This document shows, piece by piece, positions 52,063 through 61,776 of a DNA stretch of 64,000 nt. The stretch spans positions 1 to 64,000 of the forward strand of contig JANWXM010000011.1 in NCBI GenBank assembly GCA_025055285.1, given 5' to 3'. The notes beneath the pieces were generated by a model. That model was not told the origin of the DNA. It saw nothing but the letters and a program-made list of their open reading frames with translations, and ran no database searches. Origin of the DNA: Saprospiraceae bacterium (GTDB lineage: Bacteria > Bacteroidota > Bacteroidia > Chitinophagales > Saprospiraceae). Each line of letters begins with the position of its first letter. Positions within the stretch are counted from its first letter, which is position 1. A program made the translations under genes and the position numbers.

Positions 52063-55000
52063 CTAGCGGAAGATTTCGAGGTAACCTGTTAGCGGCTTGC
52101 GGTCAGGTGCCGGCAAGAAATAATAGAAATAAGTGCCGTCAGGCAGATGTTGACCTGGGCGACCATTTAACGTGCCGCGCCAAGCCTTAGCTGGGTCGTT
52201 GCTGTAGGGTGAAGCTTCATATACTTTATCTCCCCATTGGTTATAGATAATGAGGCGATTGTTCGGATAAAGTTCTGTGTTTAAACAAGGTATTTCCAAA
52301 TAGTCATTGATGTTGTCGTCGTTAGGCGTAATGATATTTGGAATGTAGGTGCAGAAAGTTTCGCGCACCGTAATAGTTACCACTGCGTCGCTGCACAAAT
52401 CAGGACAAGCAGCTGAGCAGAGGCGGTAAATGAAATTCACTCGCCCGTTGTTTGGGCCAGCCTGGTAAGTGAAAAGACCGTTGCCCAATTCGGTCAGACC
52501 AGCCAATGGGCCAACGACAGTTACCGTAAAGTCATCGGCTTCATAGGTATCGTTAGCCAGCACGTTAAAGCCTTCGAGTTTGCCGATTGTCTCTGCCTCA
52601 AAGTCTGGGTCGTCCACTGCTTTAGGTTGCTTGCCGATGCGCACCAGGGCCGTGTCTTTGGGCGTATAGCAGCCGTTCACGATGGCCTGCACCGTATAGA
52701 TGCCCGTGAGTTCCGGGGTGAGGTTTTCAATGAGCAAATTGTTAGAGTTCGGGTAGGGTGGCTTTGGACCTGTCCAGAGATAAGTTGCTCCTGGGATGAC
52801 AGGTGTGCTAATGACGATATCGTCGCCAGCACAGCCAATTTTATCGCTAATTTGTGGCGCCAAGGGCTGCAGAGGCGACACAACAACAGTGACGGAGCAT
52901 GCATCGGTGTTGCCTGCAGGATCAGAGGCGCGGAACGACAAGACATGCGTGCCAATTGGGAAAACTTCTCCGCTTTTGAGACCGCCAGTCTGCTCTACCG
53001 TCGGAGCACCGCAGTTATCTGTAGCGCTCGGTAGACTAAACTTCAGCATAGTGCCGTCGCACGACGCTGTAGCTTGGGCCGAAGTCAAAAATTTGGATGG
53101 GTCAGTCTTAATGGCTCCGCTAACGTCTACTAAAATAGGTGAAGTTGGACAATTCAGCACCGGCGGGATGCTTTCTGTAACTGTAATGGTAAAAGTAGCT
53201 GACGCTGAATATCCTAGCGTATCAATTACTGTATAAATCACTACGGTAGTACCTACGAAAAAGGTGTCGCCTGGTTTGTGGGTGGCGGTTATCTTGGCTG
53301 GGGCACACACACCTGTAGGGGTGGGCGGTACCCAAGTAGCAACCGCTGAACAGCCTACAAAGAATTGATTAGCGGGAATATTTTCAAAGCCGAGTGGAGG
53401 GCCGATAACTGTGATCTTGAAGGTACATTGGTCTTTGTTGCCGCTGGGGTCTTCCACCGTTACTTTCACCAACGTGTGGCCCACCGGATAGGTGTCGCCC
53501 GGCATCGAAGAGGCCTTGACGGTCGGCGCAGGCGCGCAGTTGTCGGTAGCCGTCGGCATCTTCCAATTGACCGCGATAGAACAGGCGCCATTGGAATTCA
53601 CTACCGTGTCTTTCGGGCATCCGCTGAATTTGGGCGCCACCGTGTCAATGACCGTTACCTTAAAGCTGCAGGCCGCCGTGTTACCCCAAATGTCGGTAGC
53701 GGTGTACGTGACTGCGGTTGTTGTCTCCGGGAATGGCGTGCCAGAAGTATGGCTGCAAGTCAGCGTTACCGGGCTGCAGTTGTCCGAAACCTGCGGCGCC
53801 GTCCACGTCGCCACGGCTGTACAGTTGTTGGTGTACAGGGTGATGTCTTTCGGGCAGGCCACCAGTACGGGGGGGATGCTTTCCTTCACAGTGATGACGA
53901 AACTGCACGTCATCTTGTTGCCGGTGGTGTCCTGAGCAGTATAGGTAATCGTCGTTTGGCCAGTAGGTAGTATACTCCCTGCAGGGATGTTGGGCTTTGG
54001 TACGATAGGATAAGTATCGCAAGCATCTACTACTTTAGGGTCATCCCAAAAAACTTTTGTTTCACATGTACCGGCAGGTGTAGTTACTGTAAAATCCTTT
54101 GGACAGTTGACGAGTTTGGGCGCTGTGGTGTCGGCTACCGTGATGCGGAACGTGCACGTGGCACTGTTGCCGCTGTCGTCTTTAGCCAAGAAGGACGCAA
54201 CAATGGTTCCTACGGGAAGCGCTGTGCCACTAATTATTGTACCTGCTACGCTGGGTTTAGCGTCGCAATTATCTAACACTTTCGGCGGGTCGAACGTTAC
54301 GACCTGCGAGCACGTAGCCCCGTTGGCCGGTACATTCACATTGGGCGGGCAGGTGATGCTAGGCGGCGCCGTGTCTTTAACGGAAATGTTTTGCGTGATT
54401 TTCACCGTATTACCGCAATTGTCGGCAGCCGTCCACTGGCGGCGCAGCAAATAGGTGCCGCTGGATGGAGCACTGACGACGGTTTGGCCTTCGTAGGTGA
54501 TTTGGACATCAGCATCGCAGTTGTCCGTGGCTGTCGGTTGTGCGGGTGCGGGCACGGCATCGCAGCTCACCGTGACATCGGCGGGTTTATTGGTGAAAGC
54601 TGGCGGTGTCAGGTCGCGCACGAAGATGAGCTGCTGAGCGGTCTTGGTGTTGCCGCACTCGTCAGTGGCCTGCCAGCGGCGAATGAGCGTATAGGTGTCT
54701 GGGCAGTTGCCGTCCACGCGCGTTTCACCTAAATAATTGAGTGTGGGCGCAAATGTGCAATTGTCGGAGGCTATGGGCGTGGCTACAGCAGGTACGGCAC
54801 TGCATTCCACCGTGGCATTCGCCGGCACAAACGTGAACGTTGGCGGTGTTTTGTCTTGCACCACGACGATCTGCTGAGCCGTCGCGGTGTTGCCGCAATT
54901 GTCCGTGGCCAACCAGCGGCGCGTCAGCGTGTACGTATTCGGGCAAGGGCCATTGCCGCGGTCTTCGCCTAGGAGGGCGATGTTCACGTTGGTGTCGCAG

Positions 55001-58000
55001 TTGTCCGTAGCCGTAGGGCTGACGACCGGCGGTACGCTTTCGCAGCTGACCGTTACGTTGGCCGGCACGGCGGTGAACACTGGCGGAACGAGGTCGCGCA
55101 CGACAATTTTTTGCAAGGTAGCGGTCGTATTGCCGCAGTTGTCGGTGGCCGTCCAGCGGCGCGTCAGTAAGTAAGCGTCTGGGCAGGCGCCGTCGGCGCG
55201 TGTTTCGCCATTATAAATGATAGTTACGTTGGCATCGCAATTGTCTGTAGCAAGAGGTGTGCCTATGGCCGGTACAGCGTCGCAAGAGACAGTTACATCA
55301 GCAGGTGCAAAGGTGAACGACGGTGGTTCTACATCGCGCACAGTAATAATCTGCTGAGCCGATTGTGTGTTGCCACAGACATCTCTGGCCGTCCAGCGGC
55401 GCGTCAGGGTGTAAGTGTCTGGGCAAGGGCCATTGGCGCGCGTTTCACCGTCGTAAGTTATGCTCACGTTAGCGGCACAGTTGTCGGTTGCCGTAGGCGT
55501 ACCTACCGCAGGCACGGCAGCACAGCTGACCGTCGTGTTGGCTGGGATGAAGGTGAAAACAGGCTTGGTAGTATCTTGGACAGTCAGGCGCTGCTCGGCG
55601 ATCGCGCTATTGCCACAGTTATCCACCGCTGTCCAGCGGCGAATGATGACGCCGCCACTGGCGCAGTCCGTGCCGATTTGCAGGTCGGTGGTCAGGCTTA
55701 TGCTCACGTTGGCGTCGCAGTTGTCCGTAGCGATAGGATTGGCGATGTTCGGAATGGCGTCGCAGTTAACGGTAGCATCGGGCGGCACAAAGGTGAACAC
55801 CGGCGGCGCTACGTCGCGCACTGCGATGGTCTGCAAGGCCGTTGTCGTGTTGCCACAGGCATCGGCAGCCGTCCAGCGGCGCTCGAGCGTGTAGGTATCC
55901 GGGCAAGAGCCGTTGAGGCGTGTTTCGCCGTTGAAAGTGATGGTTACGCTGGCCGTGCAATTATCCGTGGCCGTCGGCGCGCCTACAGCCGGCACGGCTT
56001 CGCAGCTGACTGTCAGGTTGACAGGTACGAAGGTGAAAGCCGGCGCTGTCAAATCTTGCACGGCAATAATCTGCTGGGTTGCAACCGAGTTGCCGCAGTT
56101 GTCGGTCGCCGTCCAGCGGCGCGTCAGGGTGTACGTATTCGGGCAAGGGCCGTCGGCGCGCGTTTCGCCCAAATAGGCAATGCTGACGCTGGGGTCGCAG
56201 TTGTCCGTGGCCGTAGGTGTCGCTACTGCCGGCACGTTTTCGCACGAAACAGTAACATTTGCTGTCACAAAAGTGAAGACGGGCGCTGTCAGGTCGCGCA
56301 CAGTGATGACTTGCTGTGTTTCTGTGGAATTACCGCAGTTATCTGTGGCTGTCCAGCGGCGCGTCAGGGTGTAGGTATCTGGGCAAGGGCCGTCGGTGCG
56401 CGTTTCGCCCAAAAAGGCAATAGCTACATTGGCGTCGCAATTATCTGTTGCAGTAGGGGTATTTAAAGCTGGCACATTTTCACATGACACCGTGACGCTG
56501 GCGGGCACAAAAGTGAATACCGGTGCGACAATATCGCGTACGGTTAAGACTTGCTGAGTGACCGCGAAATTGCCGCAGTTGTCAGTGGCTCTCCAGCGGC
56601 GCGTCAGGGTATAGGTGTCCGGGCAGGGTCCGTCGGTGCGCGTTTCGCCCAGGTAGGCGATGCTCACGTCGGCGTCGCAGTTGTCAGTGGCCGTAGGTGT
56701 TCCCACGGCGGGCACGTTTTCACAGCTGACGGTCACATTCGCCGGCACGGCGGTGAATGCCGGCGGCGTCAGGTCGCGCACGGTGATGATTTGCTCGACC
56801 GAGCGCGTATTGCCGCACTGGTCGGCGGCCGTCCAGCGGCGCGTCAGCGTATAGGTGTCCGGGCAGGCGCCGTCGGCGCGCGTTTCGCCCTCGTAGAAAA
56901 TGTTTACGGTAGCATCGCAGTTGTCCTGGGCAACGGGCGTTGCCACGGGCGGCACGTTTTCGCAACTAACGGTTACGTGCGGCGGCGAGAAGGTGAACAC
57001 CGGACGTTTGACATCCTGGACGGTCAGGCGCTGCTCGGCCGTTTGCGCGTTGCCGCAAGCGTCAGTAGCTGTCCAGCGGCGCACCAGCTCATAGGTGTTG
57101 GCGCAGGGGCCATTGAGGCGCGTTTCGCCATTATAAGTAATCGTTACCGAACTGGTGCAATTGTCGGAAGCGATAGGCGTGCCCACGGCGGGCACGCTAT
57201 CGCAGTGCACCGTAGCATTTGCCGGCACGAAGGTAAATACCGGCGGCTTCAGGTCTTGCACGGTAATGGTTTGCACAGCGGAGGCGGTGTTTGAGCATTT
57301 GTCCACCGCCGTCCACTGGCGCTTGAGTGTGTAAGTATGCGGGCATGGGCCATTCAGGCGCGTCTCGCCGTTGTAGGAGACTAGCACGTCCACGGCACAG
57401 TTATCGGTGGCAGTGGGCGTTGCTGGCGTTGGTATGCTTTCGCAACTAACCGTAATGTCGTTGGGGAAAGAGGTAAAGACGGGCTTCGTCTGGTCGCGCA
57501 CGGTGATGCGCTGCGATGCTGAAGCGGTATTGCCGCAGTTGTCGGTCGCCGTCCAGCGGCGCACCAAGACATACTCGTCGGGACAAGGGCCATTGGTGCG
57601 GGTTTCGCCCAAGTAAGCAATGTTAACGCTGGCGTCACAGTTGTCAGAAGCGCTAGGTTGGCCAGGTGCAGGCACGGCATCGCACGAGACAGTGGCGTCT
57701 GGCGGCACGAAAGTAAAAGCCGGCGGCGTTAGGTCGCGCACGGTAATGACCTGTTCGGCAGTGCGCGTATTGCCACACAGGTCTGTAGCCGTCCAGCGGC
57801 GGCGCAGCGTATAGGTGTCATCGCAGGGGCCGTTGGTGCGCGTTTCGCCGTTGTAGTTGATTTCCACGTCATTGGCGCAGTTATCAGTGGCTTGCGGAAG
57901 GCCGGGCGCTGGGATGTTTTCGCAGCTGACAGTCGTGTTCGCTGGCACAAAGACAAATACTGGACGTGTGGTATCCTGAACCACCAGCACTTGTTCGGCA

Positions 58001-61000
58001 ATAGCCGTGTTGCCACAGTTATCAGTGGCTATCCAGCGACGCGTTACCGTGCCGCCACTGGCGCAGCTGCCGCTGGTTTGCGTAACGCCGGCAAAGGTGA
58101 TGGTTACGCTGTTGTCGCAATTGTCGGTGGCTGCCGGAGAGCCAAGGCTTGGGATGGCCTCGCAGTTCACAGTGGCGTTCGGGGGCACGAACGTAAAGGC
58201 CGGTGGATTTATATCCTGTACAGTAATGATTTGCTGAGCGCTGGTCGTGTTGCCGCAATTGTCTATGGCTATCCAGCGGCGTACAAGCGTATAGTTGTCG
58301 GGGCAAGCGCCATCGAGTCGCGTCTGCCCGTCGTAGGTTACCGTTACGCTGGCGTCGCAGTTGTCGGTAGCTGCTGCTGTGCCCACGGGCGGTATGGCGC
58401 TGCAGCTGACCGTAATGTTTGCCGGCGTTTGTGTAAAGGTTGGCGGCGTCTGGTCGCGCACTGTAATGACTTGCTCGGCTGTGCGCGTGTTGCCGCACTG
58501 GTCGGCGGCTGTCCAGCGGCGCGTCAGAAAGTACGTATCGGGGCAAGGGCCATTGGTGCGCGTCTGGCCGTCGTAGTTGATGGCAGCCGCGGGCGAGCAG
58601 TTGTCGGTAGCCACCGGATTGCCTACGGGCGGAAGGGCTTCACAGCTGGTGGTCGTGTTGGCCGGCACGAAGGTAAACACCGGCGCTTCCGTATCGCGCA
58701 CCGTGATGGTTTGGGTCGAAACGGTTGTATTGCCACAGGCGTCGGTGGCCTGCCAGCGGCGCAGCAACGCGTAGTTGTTTGGGCAAATGCCGTCGTTGCG
58801 CGACTCGCCTAAATACGTTACTGTTACCGAGGCGGCGCAGTTGTCAGCAGCAGCAGGCGTCGCCTCGGGCGGTATAGCATCGCAGCTCACGGTAGCGTTT
58901 GCCGGGAAGTTGGTAAAGGTCGGCGGCGTCAGGTCGCGGACAGTCAGCACTTGCGTTGCAGAGGCGGTGTTGCCACAGTTGTCCGTAGCCGTCCATCGGC
59001 GCGTCAGCGTATAAAAGTTGTGACAGGCGCCGTCGTTGCGCGTTTCGCCGTCATAGGTAATGCTGACGACGTTGTCACAGTTATCGGTGGCTACGGGGTT
59101 GCCCACAATGGGTATGGCATCGCAACTCACCGTGGCGTCGGCCGGCACAGAAGTGAAGGCTGGAGGCGTAAAGTCCTGCACGACAATAACTTGCTCGGCA
59201 GAGGCTGTGTTTCCGCAGTTGTCGGTAGCGGTCCAGCGGCGGCGCAAAGTGTAGCTATCGGGGCAGGCGCCATTGGTGCGCGTTTCGCCGTTGTAAACGA
59301 TGCTGACGCTGACGTCGCAGTTATCAGAAGCCACAGGAGTACCTACGCCCGGGATAGCACTACAGCTGACTGTTACCGCCGGCGGCACGAAAGTGAACGA
59401 AGGGGGCGTACTGTCCTGCACGGTAATGATTTGCTCCGCAGTGGCCGTGTTGCCACAGCCATCGGTGGCTATCCAGCGGCGGCGCAAAGTGTAGCTGTCA
59501 GGGCAGGCGCCGTCAGTGCGCGTTTCGCCGTTATAAATGATAGTGATACTGCTGCTGCAATTGTCGGTGGCTGTGGGAATGCCTACGGCAGGTATGGCGT
59601 TGCAGCTCACAGCGACATTAGCCGGCACGAACGTAAAAGTGGGGGGTAGATTATCTACGACCCGTACGTGCTGCGTAGCCGTGGCGCTGTTGCCCGCGGC
59701 GTCAAAGGCTCGATATGTACGCAGCATTTGAAGCGTGTCGCCGGGGCAGCCACTACCCGCAAGAACAACATCGCTGACATGGACAATGGAGGTAACTCCG
59801 CAATTGTCGGAGGCCGACACAGCAGTAAGCTCAGGCGCTGGGACTGCCGAGAGGCAGGTAATACCTGTCAACGCGGGCAAGTTGTCAGCCGTGGGCGGCT
59901 GGGTGTCGTCCACGCGTATAGTAAACGTGCAGGTCACAGCATTCGCGCCGTCGTCTACTTGATAGGTAACGGTTGTAATGCCGCTGGAAAAGGGCACCTT
60001 GTTCGATAGTTGCCCTTCTCCACTGCCAATAGTGGCGCCCGTGAGTGTATAGGTGACGCCCACTGTAGGACAGTTGTCGCTGAATGTGGCGTCAATATTG
60101 GCTATCAATGTAGTACATGTGCCCGGATTGGCTACACCTACTGCATTTGGCGGACAAGTTAGCGTTGGCGGTGTATTATCTTGTACTGGAACTTTAAACG
60201 TATGCACCCCTGTGCACCCTTTGCTATCGGTAATGGTTACCGTGTAGGTTCCACCCGGAACGTTTGTCAAATTCCTGGTTTTGGCGCCATTCGACCAGCG
60301 ATAGGTATAAGGTGCTACACCACCCGAGGGTGTAAGATTTAAGGCGCCTGTAGGTACATCTAAACACGGAACTGGCGTGGCGGTAGCAGTGGCGGTTATG
60401 GGCGTGTTCAACGTGACCACAGCCGACCCTCCACAGGTTAATAAGTAAGACGGCGTACCATCGTAGGGCGTAAAAATCGCCGACATCTCCACGCGGTAAC
60501 TGCTTGTCTTTGTCGGTGTAACAACATGAGGGCCTTTGCCCTGTCCAATATTAGGTGACCACAGAATACTGTAGTTGAGATCTCCGCTAGTAATTACACT
60601 AAGGCGCACCGTATCACCTGGCTGGCAAATGGTGCCATCGTTGGGAACGCCCGAATTTTCAGCGGTAACAACGTAAGCGTTACAACATATTCCTGCGCGA
60701 GTAACGCAACCTGCATTATTGACATCCGAAAAGGCATGTGGCGCAGTAAGGCCGTTGCAGTCTACCACCTTTATTGTATCGAAATAAAGCGCTCGAAAAG
60801 AGTTACAATCTGGTGCATTGCTCGATTTTGGACGAAACTTTCCCCCGTTGATCAGCACTACTTTAGCACGGTCGCCCAATTTCAAATAGGCATTAGCTGT
60901 CCATTGAATGGTGCCGCCATCTACTAGCAAAAGCCCTTCAAAAGGCACAAAGCCAATGAGTGGCTCGTAGTTGACATTTACTAAAAAAGAGTCTCGAATA

Positions 61001-61287
61001 ATGATAGTGTCTGTCCCTGGCGGACAACTTGCAAAGGGATTGTCCGACGCGCGGATGAAGCTGTTGAAGACGCAGGTTTGCCCTGAGGCGAGCTGTCCGG
61101 CGAAAAGAAGATGCAGTGCGAGAAAAGAGGTTGAAAGCCAGGTAAATCTCCTTTGAGATTCAGTGCTAAAGGCCTTACTAGCCGAGGCGCATAAGTTATA
61201 TGGATGCCACATAGGAAAAGTTGCGACTGTTTTCGGTGGAGCGTAGTGAGCAAGAGTAGGTGAACTAGCAACACTCACAGCACCCAT
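52063..61287 (-). CDS. Giant T9SS type B adhesin with 22 tandem 80-aa repeats (3074 aa)
   Basis: Predicted cell-surface adhesin. A late signal peptide (about residues 48-70, 'FLALHLLFAGQLASGQ') is followed by a beta-rich head (about 71-300), an SprB/PKD-like module (about 300-364), a HYR module (about 365-455) and a divergent repeat (456-545). Twenty-two repeats of exactly 80 aa span 546-2305 ('VPANVTVSCENVPAVGTP', 'ATDNC', 'GETRTDGPCPDTYTLTRRW', 'TATDNCGN'). Six longer HYR modules (2306-2800) and Ig- and cadherin-like modules precede a gliding-motility/CHU_C T9SS type B sorting domain (about 2980-3074; 'NIITPNDDNINDYLEIP', 'YNQWGDKVYEASPY'). Repeats carry four conserved cysteines each. It would project roughly as a stiff disulfide-linked rod. 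ATG 61212 is an alternative start. PorP/SprF follows. Confidence 0.93.
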   Translation of the reverse strand: MGAVSVASSPTLAHYAPPKTVATFPMWHPYNLCASASKAFSTESQRRFTWLSTSFLALHLLFAGQLASGQTCVFNSFIRASDNPFASCPPGTDTIIIRDSFLVNVNYEPLIGFVPFEGLLLVDGGTIQWTANAYLKLGDRAKVVLINGGKFRPKSSNAPDCNSFRALYFDTIKVVDCNGLTAPHAFSDVNNAGCVTRAGICCNAYVVTAENSGVPNDGTICQPGDTVRLSVITSGDLNYSILWSPNIGQGKGPHVVTPTKTSSYRVEMSAIFTPYDGTPSYLLTCGGSAVVTLNTPITATATATPVPCLDVPTGALNLTPSGGVAPYTYRWSNGAKTRNLTNVPGGTYTVTITDSKGCTGVHTFKVPVQDNTPPTLTCPPNAVGVANPGTCTTLIANIDATFSDNCPTVGVTYTLTGATIGSGEGQLSNKVPFSSGITTVTYQVDDGANAVTCTFTIRVDDTQPPTADNLPALTGITCLSAVPAPELTAVSASDNCGVTSIVHVSDVVLAGSGCPGDTLQMLRTYRAFDAAGNSATATQHVRVVDNLPPTFTFVPANVAVSCNAIPAVGIPTATDNCSSSITIIYNGETRTDGACPDSYTLRRRWIATDGCGNTATAEQIITVQDSTPPSFTFVPPAVTVSCSAIPGVGTPVASDNCDVSVSIVYNGETRTNGACPDSYTLRRRWTATDNCGNTASAEQVIVVQDFTPPAFTSVPADATVSCDAIPIVGNPVATDNCDNVVSITYDGETRNDGACHNFYTLTRRWTATDNCGNTASATQVLTVRDLTPPTFTNFPANATVSCDAIPPEATPAAADNCAASVTVTYLGESRNDGICPNNYALLRRWQATDACGNTTVSTQTITVRDTEAPVFTFVPANTTTSCEALPPVGNPVATDNCSPAAAINYDGQTRTNGPCPDTYFLTRRWTAADQCGNTRTAEQVITVRDQTPPTFTQTPANITVSCSAIPPVGTAAATDNCDASVTVTYDGQTRLDGACPDNYTLVRRWIAIDNCGNTTSAQQIITVQDINPPAFTFVPPNATVNCEAIPSLGSPAATDNCDNSVTITFAGVTQTSGSCASGGTVTRRWIATDNCGNTAIAEQVLVVQDTTRPVFVFVPANTTVSCENIPAPGLPQATDNCANDVEINYNGETRTNGPCDDTYTLRRRWTATDLCGNTRTAEQVITVRDLTPPAFTFVPPDATVSCDAVPAPGQPSASDNCDASVNIAYLGETRTNGPCPDEYVLVRRWTATDNCGNTASASQRITVRDQTKPVFTSFPNDITVSCESIPTPATPTATDNCAVDVLVSYNGETRLNGPCPHTYTLKRQWTAVDKCSNTASAVQTITVQDLKPPVFTFVPANATVHCDSVPAVGTPIASDNCTSSVTITYNGETRLNGPCANTYELVRRWTATDACGNAQTAEQRLTVQDVKRPVFTFSPPHVTVSCENVPPVATPVAQDNCDATVNIFYEGETRADGACPDTYTLTRRWTAADQCGNTRSVEQIITVRDLTPPAFTAVPANVTVSCENVPAVGTPTATDNCDADVSIAYLGETRTDGPCPDTYTLTRRWRATDNCGNFAVTQQVLTVRDIVAPVFTFVPASVTVSCENVPALNTPTATDNCDANVAIAFLGETRTDGPCPDTYTLTRRWTATDNCGNSTETQQVITVRDLTAPVFTFVTANVTVSCENVPAVATPTATDNCDPSVSIAYLGETRADGPCPNTYTLTRRWTATDNCGNSVATQQIIAVQDLTAPAFTFVPVNLTVSCEAVPAVGAPTATDNCTASVTITFNGETRLNGSCPDTYTLERRWTAADACGNTTTALQTIAVRDVAPPVFTFVPPDATVNCDAIPNIANPIATDNCDANVSISLTTDLQIGTDCASGGVIIRRWTAVDNCGNSAIAEQRLTVQDTTKPVFTFIPANTTVSCAAVPAVGTPTATDNCAANVSITYDGETRANGPCPDTYTLTRRWTARDVCGNTQSAQQIITVRDVEPPSFTFAPADVTVSCDAVPAIGTPLATDNCDANVTIIYNGETRADGACPDAYLLTRRWTATDNCGNTTATLQKIVVRDLVPPVFTAVPANVTVSCESVPPVVSPTATDNCDTNVNIALLGEDRGNGPCPNTYTLTRRWLATDNCGNTATAQQIVVVQDKTPPTFTFVPANATVECSAVPAVATPIASDNCTFAPTLNYLGETRVDGNCPDTYTLIRRWQATDECGNTKTAQQLIFVRDLTPPAFTNKPADVTVSCDAVPAPAQPTATDNCDADVQITYEGQTVVSAPSSGTYLLRRQWTAADNCGNTVKITQNISVKDTAPPSITCPPNVNVPANGATCSQVVTFDPPKVLDNCDAKPSVAGTIISGTALPVGTIVASFLAKDDSGNSATCTFRITVADTTAPKLVNCPKDFTVTTPAGTCETKVFWDDPKVVDACDTYPIVPKPNIPAGSILPTGQTTITYTAQDTTGNKMTCSFVITVKESIPPVLVACPKDITLYTNNCTAVATWTAPQVSDNCSPVTLTCSHTSGTPFPETTTAVTYTATDIWGNTAACSFKVTVIDTVAPKFSGCPKDTVVNSNGACSIAVNWKMPTATDNCAPAPTVKASSMPGDTYPVGHTLVKVTVEDPSGNKDQCTFKITVIGPPLGFENIPANQFFVGCSAVATWVPPTPTGVCAPAKITATHKPGDTFFVGTTVVIYTVIDTLGYSASATFTITVTESIPPVLNCPTSPILVDVSGAIKTDPSKFLTSAQATASCDGTMLKFSLPSATDNCGAPTVEQTGGLKSGEVFPIGTHVLSFRASDPAGNTDACSVTVVVSPLQPLAPQISDKIGCAGDDIVISTPVIPGATYLWTGPKPPYPNSNNLLIENLTPELTGIYTVQAIVNGCYTPKDTALVRIGKQPKAVDDPDFEAETIGKLEGFNVLANDTYEADDFTVTVVGPLAGLTELGNGLFTYQAGPNNGRVNFIYRLCSAACPDLCSDAVVTITVRETFCTYIPNIITPNDDNINDYLEIPCLNTELYPNNRLIIYNQWGDKVYEASPYSNDPAKAWRGTLNGRPGQHLPDGTYFYYFLPAPDRKPLTGYLEIFR
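54373..59652 (-). repeat. 22 x 240-bp tandem repeat array inside the giant adhesin gene
   Basis: The array is 5280 bp, exactly 22 units of 240 bp without any insertion or deletion. Unit k (counted in reading direction) runs down from 59652-240(k-1). The phase was checked at unit 1 (59652), unit 13 (56772) and the end of unit 22 (54373). Units 13-15 are the most alike; units 7-8 closely resemble units 17-18. Confidence 0.95.
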
Positions 61288-61486
61288 TTTATATTAGGGT
61301 GAAATGTGCAGCGTCTTTCCACGAGACTGTCGGTAAGCCTGGGCAGGGGAATCTTGTCGGATTGGAGAAGATTGTTTTCGCGCTTGGTCGAAAATACAAA
61401 CCTTAGGAGAGCCACTCTTAACGAAAATACTCCGCCCTTCAGAGGAATACATAAGGGAACGGTAGGATTTTTCTAGGAAACGGCGG

Positions 61487-61494
61487 CAAATATA
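61487..61494 (-). promoter_or_regulatory. Probable promoter (-7 box) of the giant adhesin gene
   Basis: TATATTTG on the minus strand matches TAnnTTTG exactly. The leader to ATG 61287 would be about 196 nt, the longest in the window. Confidence 0.5.
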
Positions 61495-61763
61495 AAACTT
61501 TCGATGATTCACAGGCCGCTAATAGCATGCCAAAAACCAAACATTAGGGTTACTTTTGAAACTCATTTGCAAAAATTAGGTTTGTTAGGACTAAAAAGAG
61601 GATCAAGCGCTTTTTTGCAGAAAATGGGCCTGCTCCTTGTAGTGAAAAAGAGCCCTTTTTGAGCTTTAGACGGCAAAAAATTCTCTTAGCTACAGCGCGG
61701 TTGAAGAACTTAAAAATCTACTCTACTGGCGCCTTCTGCTGTCGCGAACATAGCACGACCTCA

Positions 61764-61771
61764 TATCTTTG
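61764..61771 (+). promoter_or_regulatory. -7 box giving a near-leaderless transcript
   Basis: TATCTTTG ends five bases before ATG 61777. With the box centred at -7 the transcript begins about two bases before the start codon. Confidence 0.6.
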
Positions 61772-61776
61772 CCCGC

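Larger units (their letters stand above)
61288..61776. other. Divergent spacer with long adhesin leader
   Basis: 489 bp. It holds the adhesin promoter (61487-61494), an approximately 195-nt adhesin leader and, at the right end, the promoter of the rightward outer-membrane protein gene. No gene is seen. Confidence 0.55.

Noticed and set aside
55363..56466. 367-aa plus-strand open frame inside the adhesin gene
   Set aside because: It is a long antisense frame produced by the GC-biased 240-bp repeats; it is itself periodic and shows no signal, domain or promoter.
54373..59652. A family of similar 64-aa open frames on the plus strand every 240 bp
   Set aside because: They are the antisense shadows of the 22 adhesin repeats, so their similarity to one another comes from the repeat, not from genes.
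54373..59652. CRISPR-like regular repeat spacing
   Set aside because: The period is 240 bp with no alternating short repeat and unique spacer, and the units encode a conserved protein module.
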